Source: an uncultured Faecalibacterium sp. (GTDB lineage Bacteria; Bacillota; Clostridia; Oscillospirales; Ruminococcaceae). Taken from it: 64,000 nt of DNA. How positions within the stretch are numbered: position 1 is the first letter of the stretch; every line of letters starts with the position of its first letter. The position numbers were made by a program, and so were the translations under genes. The notes below the pieces were generated by a model, which was given only the letters and a program-made list of their open reading frames with translations, searched no databases and was not told where the DNA came from. Below, piece after piece: positions 52,939 through 62,707 of the stretch. The stretch lies in contig CAKSWU010000004.1 in the NCBI GenBank assembly GCA_934513205.1, positions 62,001-126,000 on the forward strand. The letters are read 5' to 3'.

Positions 52939-55900
52939 GTGACACCACTCGTATCCCAGCTCTGGCCGCAGTTCATGGCAGACCCGGCCTTTGCATCCTG
53001 TTTTGGACAGGTCATCGTGGAACATGCCAGAATGCTGCGGCAGAGCCAGCAGGTCATTTTTACCCTGCGCAGCGCAGCCCCGCTGGACAGGGGGCTTTGC
53101 GCCCGGCTTCTGGCATCGCTGCAGCCGGACTATGAAGGCTATGAACTGAAGATCGAAAACCTTTTTGGTTACGCCATGCTGGACGAAGCTGCCCTGCGGG
53201 ATCTGATGGAGGAAATGAAGCGGGACGGCGTGCCCATCAACGGCTTTCTGGACCGGTGCTGCATCGAGATCCTGGGGCAGAAGATCCGCATCGGGGTGTG
53301 CCACGGCACCAAGTTTCTGCAGGAGATGGGCTTTGAAAAGCTGCTGGCGGAGCGGGTCGCTTTCCACACCGGGGTAACGCCGCAGGTAACGCTGCACAGC
53401 AGCGTCAGCGAGGCCGAACAGCACCAGATGGAAGAAAAGCTGGAGCGCAAGATCGCACCGCCGGTGGTCAAGTTTGAGAAAAAGAACACTGCACCGTCCA
53501 TCAAGGTGGATGGCCTCAACCTGACCGACAAGCCGGTCACCATCTTCCACGGCAAAATGTTCACCCCCAAGAACCTGACTCCCCTCAAGGATCTGGGCGG
53601 CGAGGGCGGCAAGTGCATGATCTGGGGCGATGTGTTCTTTACCGAGGTGAAGGGCAACTACCGCAAGATCTACACCGTGTCCATTACCGACTATACCGGC
53701 TCGATCAACCTGAAGGTCCGCGCACAGGAAGGGGAGGACTGCTCCAAGTGGGAGGGCATCGGCAAGGGCAGCACGGTCATCGTGCGGGGCGACTGCTCCT
53801 ACGACAAATACGAGCATGACTATATCGTCTACCCCTACGATGTGCTGATCGTGGAGCGCAAAAAGCGGGAGGATACTGCCCCGGAAAAGCGGGTGGAGCT
53901 GCATTTGCATACCAAACTTTCCAGCATGGACGGTTTCTGCGACCCCGGCGGCATCGTCAAGCTGGCGCACCGCATGGGACACCCGGCAGTGGCGATCACC
54001 GACCACGGCGTGTGCCAAGGCTACCCGGAAGCCATGCTGGCTGCCGATGACATTCACAAAAAGGACCCGGATTTCAAGCTGATCTACGGGTGCGAAGCCT
54101 ATTTTGTGGACGACATGGTGCCCTGCGTTTACGGCGTGAAGGATCAGCCGCTGGACGGCGAGTTCTGCGTGTTCGACACCGAGACCACCGGTCTGGACCC
54201 CGGCGTGGAGTATCTGACCGAGATCGGTGCGGTCATCATCCGCAACGGCGAGGTGGTGGAGGAATTCGATACCTTTGTCAAGCCCGGAAAGCCCATCACT
54301 CCCAAGATCACCGAGCTGACCGGCATCACCAACGAGATGGTGGCGGATGCCCCCAGTGAAAAGGAAGCGCTGGAAGCCTTTCTTGCCTTTGCGGGCGACC
54401 GCATTCTGGTGGGGCACAACGTCCACGCCTTTGATCTGCGCTTTCTGCGGGCGGCTGCCAAGCGCAGCGGCATCAAGCTGGAGCCGACCTATATCGACAC
54501 TCTGACCATGGCGCAGGCGATGTATCCGGGCCTGCACAACTACAAGCAGGGCACCATCAATAAACATTTGGAGCTGCCTGCCTACGAAGCACATCGTGCC
54601 AGCGAGGATTCCGCTGCGCTGGGCCGGATCTTTGGTGTGATGCTGAAAGATCTGGAAGAAAAGCAGGTGACAACGGTCAGCGAGATCAACACCGGTCTGG
54701 GCGGCAACCGTGAGGTACTGAAAAAGAAATATTACCACCTCATCATTCTGGTCAAAAACCAGATGGGCCTGAAGAATCTGTACAAGATCGTCAGCGAGGC
54801 GCATGTCAACTATTTCTTCAAAAAACCGCGTGTGCCCCGCAGCCTTCTGAACAAATATCGGGACGGTCTTTTGCTGACCAGCGCCTGCGAAGCGGGAGAG
54901 CTGTACCGCGCCATCGTGGACGGCACCAGCTACGAGGAGCTGAAAAAAATCGCCGCCTACTACGATATTCTGGAGATCCAGCCCCTTGGCAACAACGCCT
55001 ACATGGTGCGGGACGGCAAGGTGGACAGCGAAGAGGACATCAAAAATTTCAACCGCACCGTCATTAAGCTGGGCGAGGACCTGCACAAGCCGGTCATCGC
55101 CACCGGCGACGTGCACTTTACCGAGCCGGAGGACGCCGCTTACCGTGCCGTGCTGCAGGCGGGCAACGGCTTTAAGGATGCGGACAACCAGCCGCCCCTG
55201 TTCTTCCGTACCACGCAGGACATGCTGGCACAGTTCTACTATCTGCCCAAGGAAAAAGCTTATGAAGTGGTGGTGAAGAACCCCCGCAAGATCGCTGCCA
55301 TGATCGACAACACGGTGCGGGCCATCCCCCGGGGCACCTACCCGCCCAGCATCGAGGGTGCAGAGCAGCAGCTGCGCGATGCTACGTGGGAACACGCCAA
55401 ACGGGACTACGGCGACCCGCTGCCCGAGATCGTGGAAAAACGGCTGCAAAAAGAGTTGGATTCCATCTGCGGTCACGGCTACGCGGTGCTGTACGTCATT
55501 GCGGTCAAGCTGGTGGCCTATTCCAACGCGGGCGGCTATCAGGTAGGCAGCCGTGGCTCCGTCGGCTCCTCTGCCGTGGCGCACTTCTCCGGCATCTCGG
55601 AGGTGAACAGCCTGCCGCCCCACTATCGCTGCCCCAAATGCAAGCACAGCGAGTTTATCACCGACGGCAGCGTGGACGATGGCTTTGACCTTCCGGACAA
55701 GAACTGCCCGGAATGCGGCACCCGAATGCTGGTGGACGGTCACGACATCCCGTTCGAGACCTTCCTCGGCTTTTACGGCGACAAGGAACCGGATATCGAC
55801 CTGAACTTCTCCGGTGAGTACCAGTCCAACGTGCACCGCTACACCGAGGAACTGTTCGGCAAGGCCAATGTGTTCAAGGCGGGCACGGTATCCGGTATTC

Positions 55901-57228
55901 AGGACAAGACAGCTTACGGCTACGTCAAAAAATATCTGGACGAGCGCGGACGCACGGTGAACCACGCCGAGGAAAACCGCCTGACGCTGGGCTGCACCGG
56001 CGTCAAGCGCACCACCGGGCAGCACCCCGGCGGCATGGTGGTTGTGCCGGACACCTACGAGATCTACGATTTCTGTCCCATCCAGCACCCGGCGGATGAC
56101 GTAGCGGGCGGTCTGCTGACCACCCACTTCGAGTTCAAGTACCTGCACGACACCCTGCTCAAGCTGGACGAGCTGGGTCACGATATGCCCACCTTTTACA
56201 AGTATTTTGAGGAATACACCGGAATCCCGGTGGACAGCATCCCCATGAACGACCCCAAGGTGTACAGCCTGCTGACCAGCCCGGAAGCGCTGGGCGTGAC
56301 CCCGGAGCAGATCGACAGCCAGACCGGAACCTTCGGCATCCCGGAGATGGGTACGAACTTCGTGCGCGGAATGCTGGTGGAGGCGCGGCCCAAGAATTTC
56401 TCGGAGCTGATCCAGATCTCCGGTCTGTCCCACGGCACGGACGTGTGGACGGGCAACGCCGACGAGCTGATCCGCAGCGGCACCTGCACCATCGCCGAGG
56501 TCATCGGCTGCCGCGACAGCATCATGCTGTATCTGCTGCGCAAAGGGCTGGAGCCCAAGATGGCCTTTGATATCATGGAGGCCGTGCGTAAGGGCAAGGT
56601 GGCGAAAGGCGGCTTCCAGCCGGGCTGGGAGGAAGCCATGCGGGAGCACGAGGTGCCGGACTGGTACATCGAAAGCTGCCGCAAGATCAAGTATATGTTC
56701 CCCAAGGCCCATGCCGTGGCGTATCTGATGAGCGCCATCCGGCTGATGTGGTACAAGATCTACAAGCCGCAGGCGTTCTATGCGGTGTACTTCACCGTGC
56801 GCGGCGATGACATCGACTACGAAGCTGCCATTGGCGGCGCTGCCGTAGCCCGCGCCCACATGGAAGAGGTCAAGCGCCGCCTGAAGGAAGAGAAGAACGC
56901 CAAGGACGAGGACGTTCTGGTCAGCTTGCAGCTGGTCAATGAGATGCTGAGCCGTGGGTATGAATTTTTGCCCATCCAGCTGGGCAAGAGCCGCGGCTCC
57001 AAGTATGTGGTGGAGGACGACAAGGTGCGCCTGCCCTTCAGCTCGCTGAAAGGTCTGGGCGGAGCCGCCGCCGATGCACTGGAGCGTGTCACAATCCACG
57101 GCGAGGAGTATATCTCGGTGGAGGAACTGCAGCAGGCGTCCGGCGTCGGCAGCAGCATTTTGGACCGTCTGCGTCAGGTTGGTGCACTGGGCGACCTGCC
57201 GGAGAGCAGTCAGGTGAGCTTTTTCTGA
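52939..57228 (+). CDS. polC: DNA polymerase III alpha subunit, Gram-positive PolC type
   Basis: This 1429-residue replicative polymerase has, in order, an N-terminal domain, an OB fold (about residues 200-300), a PHP domain split by the proofreading exonuclease (start of PHP at VELHLHTKLSSMDG, about residues 317-330; exonuclease FDTETTGLDPG from about 413), a zinc-binding CPKC...CPEC pair (about 897-923), and the PolC polymerase core with the PDIDLNFSGEYQ metal motif (about 952-963). The start is GTG at 52939 with AAAAAGGAG eight bases upstream. The length is normal (about 1430-1460). It ends the pyrH operon, as in Bacillus, and is closed by a bidirectional terminator. Confidence 0.96.
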   Translation: MTPLVSQLWPQFMADPAFASCFGQVIVEHARMLRQSQQVIFTLRSAAPLDRGLCARLLASLQPDYEGYELKIENLFGYAMLDEAALRDLMEEMKRDGVPINGFLDRCCIEILGQKIRIGVCHGTKFLQEMGFEKLLAERVAFHTGVTPQVTLHSSVSEAEQHQMEEKLERKIAPPVVKFEKKNTAPSIKVDGLNLTDKPVTIFHGKMFTPKNLTPLKDLGGEGGKCMIWGDVFFTEVKGNYRKIYTVSITDYTGSINLKVRAQEGEDCSKWEGIGKGSTVIVRGDCSYDKYEHDYIVYPYDVLIVERKKREDTAPEKRVELHLHTKLSSMDGFCDPGGIVKLAHRMGHPAVAITDHGVCQGYPEAMLAADDIHKKDPDFKLIYGCEAYFVDDMVPCVYGVKDQPLDGEFCVFDTETTGLDPGVEYLTEIGAVIIRNGEVVEEFDTFVKPGKPITPKITELTGITNEMVADAPSEKEALEAFLAFAGDRILVGHNVHAFDLRFLRAAAKRSGIKLEPTYIDTLTMAQAMYPGLHNYKQGTINKHLELPAYEAHRASEDSAALGRIFGVMLKDLEEKQVTTVSEINTGLGGNREVLKKKYYHLIILVKNQMGLKNLYKIVSEAHVNYFFKKPRVPRSLLNKYRDGLLLTSACEAGELYRAIVDGTSYEELKKIAAYYDILEIQPLGNNAYMVRDGKVDSEEDIKNFNRTVIKLGEDLHKPVIATGDVHFTEPEDAAYRAVLQAGNGFKDADNQPPLFFRTTQDMLAQFYYLPKEKAYEVVVKNPRKIAAMIDNTVRAIPRGTYPPSIEGAEQQLRDATWEHAKRDYGDPLPEIVEKRLQKELDSICGHGYAVLYVIAVKLVAYSNAGGYQVGSRGSVGSSAVAHFSGISEVNSLPPHYRCPKCKHSEFITDGSVDDGFDLPDKNCPECGTRMLVDGHDIPFETFLGFYGDKEPDIDLNFSGEYQSNVHRYTEELFGKANVFKAGTVSGIQDKTAYGYVKKYLDERGRTVNHAEENRLTLGCTGVKRTTGQHPGGMVVVPDTYEIYDFCPIQHPADDVAGGLLTTHFEFKYLHDTLLKLDELGHDMPTFYKYFEEYTGIPVDSIPMNDPKVYSLLTSPEALGVTPEQIDSQTGTFGIPEMGTNFVRGMLVEARPKNFSELIQISGLSHGTDVWTGNADELIRSGTCTIAEVIGCRDSIMLYLLRKGLEPKMAFDIMEAVRKGKVAKGGFQPGWEEAMREHEVPDWYIESCRKIKYMFPKAHAVAYLMSAIRLMWYKIYKPQAFYAVYFTVRGDDIDYEAAIGGAAVARAHMEEVKRRLKEEKNAKDEDVLVSLQLVNEMLSRGYEFLPIQLGKSRGSKYVVEDDKVRLPFSSLKGLGGAAADALERVTIHGEEYISVEELQQASGVGSSILDRLRQVGALGDLPESSQVSFF

Positions 57229-57241
57229 AACAGTCATAAAG

Positions 57242-57285
57242 AAAAAATCTCCGCGTTGGGTGCAATACCCAATGCGGAGATTTTT
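57242..57285. terminator. Bidirectional terminator between polC and fakA
   Basis: AAAAATCTCCGC plus a second inner stem TTGGGT/ACCCAA form a long hairpin with a five-base loop, T and A tracts on both sides. It ends polC and the convergent fakA operon. Confidence 0.9.
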
Positions 57286-57319
57286 GTTTGCAGTGATAAA
57301 GATCAGGGCAGGGGAATTC

Positions 57320-59014
57320 TTACTCCACGCTGATCATATAATAGTACACGGGCTGACCGCCGCGGATGTGGCTGACTTCCACATGGTTGGGGCATTTTGC
57401 CTTGACGATCTCGGTAACCTTCTCGGCGTCCTCATCGCTCACATCGCAGCCGGAGATGATGGTGACAAAGCTGGAGTCCTTCTTGCACATGCTGCGTGCC
57501 AGACGGTAGGTGGCCTTGGTGATATCGGTGGAGGTGGAAACGATCTTACCATTCTCCAGCGCCATGATCTCGCCCTTGCGGATGCGCTTGCCGTCGTACT
57601 CGCTGTCGCGGGCGGCGTAGGTGATGAGACCGGTGGACACCTTGTCGGCGGCAGCCATCATGTTGATGGTGTTGGTCTCGGCGTTCACAGAGGGGTCAAA
57701 ATTCAGCATGGCGGTGATGCCCATGGGCACGGTGCGGGTGGGCAGCACAACGACCTGACGGTCGGCCAGCTTCTGCGCCTGCTCGGCAGCCATGATGATG
57801 TTCTTGTTGTTGGGCAGCACGAACACAGTCTTGGCAGGCACGCTCTGGATGGCTGCCAGAATGTCCTCGGTAGCGGGGTTCATGGTCTGACCGCCGGACA
57901 CCACGGCATCCGCAGCCAGATCGGTGAACACGGCCTTCAGACCCTCACCGGCAGCTACCGCCACAAAGCCGTAGTCACGGCTGGGGTCCACGGCAGCATA
58001 AATGAACTCGCTGGACTGAGAGGGAGCCTTCTCGGCGGAAGCCTGCTTCTCCAGACTCTTGCCCTGCTTCTGGCGGGCAAGGAACTGCTCGTGCATGTTC
58101 TCGATCTTGAAGTTGGTCAGGTAGCCGTACTTGATGGCCTCGCTCAGGATCTTGCCGGGGTCGGCGGTGTGCACATGCAGGTTGATGACATCATCATCCT
58201 CAATGCAGACCACGCTGTCACCGTTGGATTCTGCGAAGGCACGCATTTTTGCGGCGCTTGCGCCCTCGTACTTATTGATGAGGAACTGGGTGCAGTAGCC
58301 GTTTTTGATGTCCTCCACCTTCATCAGGTCGTCGGTGAACACACCCTTTCCGGCGTTTTCGGTGGACAGCTTTGCCTTGTTGGGAGCTGCTTCGCCTCCT
58401 GCGACGATGCCCTCGCCGTGGAAAACCTTGCCCATGCCCTCAAAGATGACCATAATGCCCTGACCGCCTGCGTCCACGACGCCGGCCTTCTTCAGCACGG
58501 GCAGCAGGTTGGGGGTGTCCTCCAACGCCTTCTGGCCGGCAGACATCACCACATCCCACAAAGCGGGCACATCGGCGGCACCGCAGGCGGCGGCCTCCTC
58601 GGAAGCAACACGCGCCACGGTCAGGATGGTGCCCTCGGTGGGCTTCATCACGGCCTTGTAAGCGCCCTCAACACCCTTCTGCAGGGCAGCCACGATATCG
58701 GCAACGTCAGCCTCTTTTTTGCCCTCCAAAGCCTTGGAGAAGCCGCGGAACAGCAGGCTGGTGATGACGCCGGAGTTGCCGCGTGCACCGCGCAGCATGG
58801 CGGAGGCAGCGGTCTTGGAGGCTTCGGCTACGGTACAGCTGTCGTCCAGTGCTTCCAGCTCGCGCACGGAAGCACCCACGGTCATGCCCATGTTGGTGCC
58901 GGTGTCGCCGTCCGGAACAGGGAAAACGTTCAGCTCGTCCACGCGGGAACGCTGATTGTTGATATTGTTGGCGCCGGAAATGATGGCGTCGCGCAGGATC
59001 TTACCAGAAATCAT
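57320..59014 (-). CDS. fakA: DAK2/DhaL-domain kinase, fatty acid kinase ATP-binding subunit FakA-like
   Basis: This 564-residue protein has the FakA (YloV) layout. An N-terminal DhaL domain has PDGDTGTNMGMT (about residues 32-43) and GNSGVITS for ATP/magnesium binding; a central region includes GGQGIMVIFEG, and a C-terminal DegV-like domain recruits a FakB partner. FakA phosphorylates fatty acids bound to FakB for phospholipid synthesis. No fakB lies in the window. The ATG at 59014 has CAAGGAG upstream. It lies 62 bases after the Asp23-family gene, as with yloU-yloV in Bacillus. Confidence 0.9.
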   Translation of the reverse strand: MISGKILRDAIISGANNINNQRSRVDELNVFPVPDGDTGTNMGMTVGASVRELEALDDSCTVAEASKTAASAMLRGARGNSGVITSLLFRGFSKALEGKKEADVADIVAALQKGVEGAYKAVMKPTEGTILTVARVASEEAAACGAADVPALWDVVMSAGQKALEDTPNLLPVLKKAGVVDAGGQGIMVIFEGMGKVFHGEGIVAGGEAAPNKAKLSTENAGKGVFTDDLMKVEDIKNGYCTQFLINKYEGASAAKMRAFAESNGDSVVCIEDDDVINLHVHTADPGKILSEAIKYGYLTNFKIENMHEQFLARQKQGKSLEKQASAEKAPSQSSEFIYAAVDPSRDYGFVAVAAGEGLKAVFTDLAADAVVSGGQTMNPATEDILAAIQSVPAKTVFVLPNNKNIIMAAEQAQKLADRQVVVLPTRTVPMGITAMLNFDPSVNAETNTINMMAAADKVSTGLITYAARDSEYDGKRIRKGEIMALENGKIVSTSTDITKATYRLARSMCKKDSSFVTIISGCDVSDEDAEKVTEIVKAKCPNHVEVSHIRGGQPVYYYMISVE

Positions 59015-59076
59015 TCTTTTCTACTCCTTGTATCTCGCCGGAACGCAGGGCCCGGTCTTAGGCTCAACAGTCGGGA

Positions 59077-59427
59077 TCAGCCGATCACATCGTCCACCGA
59101 CACCACAACGCGGGCGACCTTCAGACCGGTAGCCTGCTCCACCTCGTCCTTGACGCGGTGAGAGATGCTGCGTGCAGCGGTAGAAATGTTCAGACCGTAG
59201 CTCACGGCGATGTGAAGTTCGATCACCAGACGCCCGTCCTCCTGTGTGACACGGACACCCTTTTCGGGGTAATCGGAACCGTGCACCATGCTCTTGACGG
59301 CATCGGTCATATTGCGGGGTGCCATTGCGGCAACACCGTAACACTGCTTGGCTGCTTCACCTACCAGGGTCGAAAAATACCCGGAAGTAAAGCTGACATT
59401 CCCCAGAGGGAAACGGGAAGTGATCAT
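59077..59427 (-). CDS. Asp23/Gls24-family envelope stress protein (YloU-like)
   Basis: This 116-residue alkaline-shock-type protein has two conserved stretches: GNVSFTSGYFSTLVGEAAKQCYGVAAM (split; residues about 9-35) and SYGLNISTAARSISHRVKDEVEQATG (split; about 76-101). Asp23 members are abundant and membrane-associated or linked to lipid/envelope functions. It is translated from ATG 59427 with AAAGGAGC upstream. It precedes fakA in the same order as yloU-yloV, which supports a shared lipid/envelope context. A promoter-like element is at 59529-59557 on the minus strand. Confidence 0.9.
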   Translation of the reverse strand: MITSRFPLGNVSFTSGYFSTLVGEAAKQCYGVAAMAPRNMTDAVKSMVHGSDYPEKGVRVTQEDGRLVIELHIAVSYGLNISTAARSISHRVKDEVEQATGLKVARVVVSVDDVIG

Positions 59428-59858
59428 AGTCGCTCTGCTCCTTTATGTTATTTTGGTAAAAACACATTCAAGGTCTGAGGCATCCGAAAAAGGCAAAAAC
59501 ATCGCCTTTGCAGGGATATACCCACCCTATTATACAACTTTGCGGCCCGATTGTACAGTTCAAATTGCTGGGATATCTTTTTTTGCGCAGATTTTGTGTG
59601 CACGGCAAAATTCGAGCCCGTATGCACGGCTGCTGTGATAGCATCGGAACAGTCGGCGTCCCATCAAACTTGAAAGTATGACAAAAGAAATCAAACAATT
59701 TGTTAAAGAATTATAAAAGGTGGGTGATAAAGCTTTATCTGTCTATGAAAAAGTGCTAAAATAGAACTAAGGAAAGGGACTGCGGCGCAGGGTCCCCCTT
59801 GTGCGGAAAGCTGCGCTGTTTTTTGCGCGCTGAGAATCACATTTTAGGAGTTGTTGAC
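59428..59858. other. Intergenic region between divergent asp23 and CBS genes
   Basis: These 431 bases have no gene I can support. The half next to asp23 holds the minus-strand promoter-like element at 59529-59557. The middle (59680-59770) is A/T-rich with a weak plus-strand element, TTTATC and TAAAAT 17 bases apart at 59734-59762, that could drive the CBS gene. Confidence 0.6.
59529..59557 (-). promoter_or_regulatory. Promoter of asp23-fakA
   Basis: On the minus strand TGTACA (59557-59552) and TATAAT (59534-59529) are 17 bases apart. The leader to the ATG is about 95 bases. Confidence 0.6.
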
Positions 59859-60311
59859 ATGAACCTTCTGTTCTTCCTTTCCCCCAAGCAGGACCTGATG
59901 TATGTTTATGACGATTTCACTCTGCGGCAGACGTTGGAGAAATGGGAAAATAACCGTTATGCGTCCATTCCGGTGCTGAACCGCCAGGGCAAGTATGTGG
60001 GGACCCTGACCGAGGGAGATATTCTCTGGGGGCTGAAGCGCTACCACGGGCTGGACCTGGAAGCCGCCGAGGACGTACCCATTTCTGCATTTCCCCATAA
60101 GCGGGACTACAAGGCCGTCACCGTGACCACCAGCATGGATGCACTGGTGGAGGCAGCGATGAACCAGAACTTTGTGCCGGTGGTGGATGACCGGGGCATC
60201 TTCATCGGTATCGTCCGGCGGCAGGCTATCATCCGTTACTGCTACGAAAAGACCCGGACGGAGCAAAAGACCCGGGAAAAGCGGCTGCCGGAGTATGCCG
60301 CGATGCACTGA
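59859..60311 (+). CDS. CBS-domain pair protein, 150 aa
   Basis: This small protein is just two CBS domains (about residues 8-65 and 75-130) with the LNRQGKYVGTLTEGDILWG and VVDDRGIFIGIVRRQAIIRY cores (split) and a charged C-terminal tail. Paired CBS domains bind adenosine nucleotides (AMP, ATP, SAM) or c-di-AMP in some Gram-positive proteins, so a nucleotide-sensing role is plausible but not shown. The ATG at 59859 has TAGGAG nine bases upstream. It is monocistronic, with a terminator at 60342-60379. Confidence 0.85.
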   Translation: MNLLFFLSPKQDLMYVYDDFTLRQTLEKWENNRYASIPVLNRQGKYVGTLTEGDILWGLKRYHGLDLEAAEDVPISAFPHKRDYKAVTVTTSMDALVEAAMNQNFVPVVDDRGIFIGIVRRQAIIRYCYEKTRTEQKTREKRLPEYAAMH

Positions 60312-60341
60312 AATGCTGCACTTTTAATAGGAACACGGAGA

Positions 60342-60379
60342 CCGTTTTGCGCTGGCAACAGTGCAGGACGGCTTTTTTT
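60342..60379 (+). terminator. Terminator after the CBS gene
   Basis: An interrupted stem CCGT-TGC-CTG against CAG-GCA-ACGG with a GCAA loop, followed by seven T residues. Confidence 0.75.
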
Positions 60380-60489
60380 GCGGCAAATGGATAGAAAGTC
60401 CGGAATATGGGACCTGTGCTGTGCGATAATGCAGTCGTGGAACAAAAACATTCGAAAAAATGGCAAAAAACAGTACAGGAGGGAACACC

Positions 60490-60606
60490 ATGAAAAATTT
60501 TGAGCTGCGTTATGTGGGAAACCATGTGGAGGTCTACAACGAAAAAGGCGTGTTCCAGTTTTCAGCGGATACGGTGCGGGAAGCGATGGAAGAACTGGCA
60601 GAGTGA
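60490..60606 (+). CDS. Small protein of 38 aa with strong ribosome site
   Basis: A short frame starts at ATG 60490, with AGGAGGG at 60477-60483 giving ideal spacing. The product reads MKNFELRYVGNHVEVYNEKG and then a strand plus a helix ending EELAE; it looks like a compact beta-beta-beta-alpha domain, and has no membrane helix. The balanced composition and a near-ideal SD argue for a real gene. It sits alone between the CBS terminator and the Na/Pi cotransporter promoter. I know no function. Confidence 0.7.
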   Translation: MKNFELRYVGNHVEVYNEKGVFQFSADTVREAMEELAE

Positions 60607-60728
60607 TCTTTCCGCGTTCTGCTGAATGAATTGTAAAATCCATGTAAAATAAATGAAAAAAGACTGGGATGCTGCAGCGTGAAAGCCAAAAAATGTGTAG
60701 AAAAAGTGGTTTTCCTGTAAAATAAACC

Positions 60729-60758
60729 TTGTTGTTGCAGGGGGAAAGATGCTATAAT
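60729..60758 (+). promoter_or_regulatory. Promoter of the Na/Pi cotransporter gene
   Basis: TTGTTG and a perfect TATAAT are 18 bases apart, giving a leader of about 115 bases. The 60607-60728 stretch after the small gene holds no other feature I can see. Confidence 0.7.
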
Positions 60759-60881
60759 GATACTAAGCGCGGTCATGGCGGGAAAGCAGTGTCCGCGGGA
60801 TGGCTGCCGGGATGCGGGCAAAAAGGATGCATGGGCAGCTGCGTGCTTGTAAAAGGAAGATCACAATCTAGGAGTATCGTT

Positions 60882-62660
60882 ATGGATATCACACACATTA
60901 CCTCTCTGTTGGGTGGCATTGCGCTGTTTCTGTACGGCATGTCCATTATGGGCGCAGGTCTGGAAAAACTGGCCGGCGGCAAAATGCAGGGCGTGCTGCA
61001 AAAGCTGACCTCCTCGACCATCAAGGCTGTCATCTTCGGCACCCTGATCACGGGTGTCATCCAGTCCTCGGCCGGCACGGTCGTGATCTGTGTCGGTCTG
61101 GTCAACTCCGGCATTATGACCCTGACGCAGTCGGTTGGCGTCATCATGGGTGCAAACATTGGTACCACTGTCACCGGTCAGCTGATCCGCATGGCGGATA
61201 TCTCTGGTGACAGCCTCTGGCTGACGCTGATCCAGCCCAAGACCTTTGCGCCTGTGGTGGCGTTCATCGGCTGCATTTTTTATGTGTTCCTGCGCAACGC
61301 CAAGAAAAAGAACATTGGTCAGATCATGCTGGGCTTCGGCATTCTGTTCACCGGAATGAGCCTGATGGACACCGGCGTTGCTCCCCTGCGGGAAAGTGCG
61401 GCGTTCCAGAACCTGTTCGTCACCATGACCAACCCCATTCTGGGCGTTCTGGTGGGCGTGGTGGTCACGGTCATCATCCAGTCCTCCTCGGCCTCGGTGG
61501 GTATCCTGCAGGCACTGTCCAGCACAGGTCTGGTCAGCTTCAGCTCTGCCATCCCCATCATTCTGGGTGCGCATATCGGCACCGCCTTCACCCCGCTGCT
61601 GACCATCGGCGGTTCCTCCAAGGACGGCAAGCGCGCGGCGCTGATCCACCTGTACTTCAATGTCATTGGCAGCATCATCCTGCTGGCACTGATCTATGCG
61701 GTGCAGTTCACCATCGGCATCCCCATGTGGCATGATGTGATGAACAAAAGCTCCATTGCAAACATCCACACCATGTCCAGCATCTGCGCGATGCTGCTGT
61801 TCCTGCCCTGCAGCGGCGTGCTGTCCAGGCTGGCTATGCTTACCGTGCCGGATAGTGCCGAGGAGGCTCAGGAGCTGAGCATGCCTGTGCTGGACGAGCG
61901 CCTGTACAAGAGCCCGGCGGTTGCGCTGCAGCAGGCAAAGAACGCGGTGATCAAGATGTCTCGCCGAGCTGCCCGCAATGTCAATCTGGCTGCTCCGCTG
62001 CTGCGGAAGATGGACGAAGACACGGTCAGTGCCATCAAAGTGCGCGAGAATCTCATCGACCGCATGGAGGTGACGATCTCCAACTACCTGATCCGGATGA
62101 ACGATCAGGAGCTGGGCGATGACGAGAGCCATGAGGTGACAGAGCTGTTGAACTTTGTCACAGAGTTTGAACGGATCGGCGACTATGCCGTGAACATCAT
62201 GGAAAAGGCTGAGGAGCTGGGAGAAAAAGAGGCTTCCTTCAGCGAGAGTGCACAGAAAGAGCTGATGCTTCTGGAGCAGGCGCTGGAACGGATTCTGAAC
62301 CTGACCAACGATGCATTTGAAAACGACGATATGCACAAAGCGGCACAGGTGGAGCCGCTGGAAGAGGTCATTGACGTGATGGTGGAGCGCCTGCGCGACC
62401 AGCACATCCTCCGCCTGAAGGACGGTGTGTGCTCCATCGACACCGGTGTGGTGTTCCTGGACGTGCTGAACAATGCAGAGCGTATCTCGGACCACTGCTC
62501 CAACATCGCGGCGCGGCTTATCGGCATGGAAGCCGGCGAGGATTACGACTCCCATACTCTGAAGAGCATCATGCACCACAACCCCACCAAGGACTATATG
62601 CTGGAATACGAAGAGTGCCGCAAGGCATATCTCATCCCGCTGGAACAGCTGGAAGCATAA
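60882..62660 (+). CDS. Na/Pi cotransporter (NptA/PNaS family) with C-terminal PhoU-like domain
   Basis: This 592-residue membrane protein has about eight helices in residues 1-340 arranged as two Na_Pi_cotrans repeats, each marked by a QSS motif: GVIQSSAGT (about residues 60-68) and VIIQSSSASVG (about 195-205). The C-terminal 220 residues form a helical PhoU-like domain (LLRKMDEDTV..., NFVTEFERIGDYAVNI near residue 425). This fusion is common in Firmicutes and is predicted to import phosphate with sodium. The ATG at 60882 has CTAGGAG upstream; earlier in-frame starts fall near or inside the promoter. It is monocistronic. Confidence 0.92.
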   Translation: MDITHITSLLGGIALFLYGMSIMGAGLEKLAGGKMQGVLQKLTSSTIKAVIFGTLITGVIQSSAGTVVICVGLVNSGIMTLTQSVGVIMGANIGTTVTGQLIRMADISGDSLWLTLIQPKTFAPVVAFIGCIFYVFLRNAKKKNIGQIMLGFGILFTGMSLMDTGVAPLRESAAFQNLFVTMTNPILGVLVGVVVTVIIQSSSASVGILQALSSTGLVSFSSAIPIILGAHIGTAFTPLLTIGGSSKDGKRAALIHLYFNVIGSIILLALIYAVQFTIGIPMWHDVMNKSSIANIHTMSSICAMLLFLPCSGVLSRLAMLTVPDSAEEAQELSMPVLDERLYKSPAVALQQAKNAVIKMSRRAARNVNLAAPLLRKMDEDTVSAIKVRENLIDRMEVTISNYLIRMNDQELGDDESHEVTELLNFVTEFERIGDYAVNIMEKAEELGEKEASFSESAQKELMLLEQALERILNLTNDAFENDDMHKAAQVEPLEEVIDVMVERLRDQHILRLKDGVCSIDTGVVFLDVLNNAERISDHCSNIAARLIGMEAGEDYDSHTLKSIMHHNPTKDYMLEYEECRKAYLIPLEQLEA

Positions 62661-62665
62661 AGCGC

Positions 62666-62693
62666 AAAACCTCCGGATGCACCGGAGGTTTTC
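62666..62693. terminator. Bidirectional terminator after the Na/Pi cotransporter
   Basis: AAAACCTCCGG and its perfect complement with a five-base loop. It lies between the convergent Na/Pi and BofC-like genes. Confidence 0.85.
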
Positions 62694-62707
62694 TGCTTTG
62701 TGCGGGG

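Noticed and set aside
52717..57237. Very long open frame on the minus strand opposite polC
   Set aside because: It mirrors the polC codons (high GC third positions), encodes His/Gln/Val-rich low-complexity protein without any motif, and has no ribosome site; it is an antisense shadow.
57260..59161. Long plus-strand open frame opposite fakA
   Set aside because: Antisense shadow of a gene with intact DhaL motifs.
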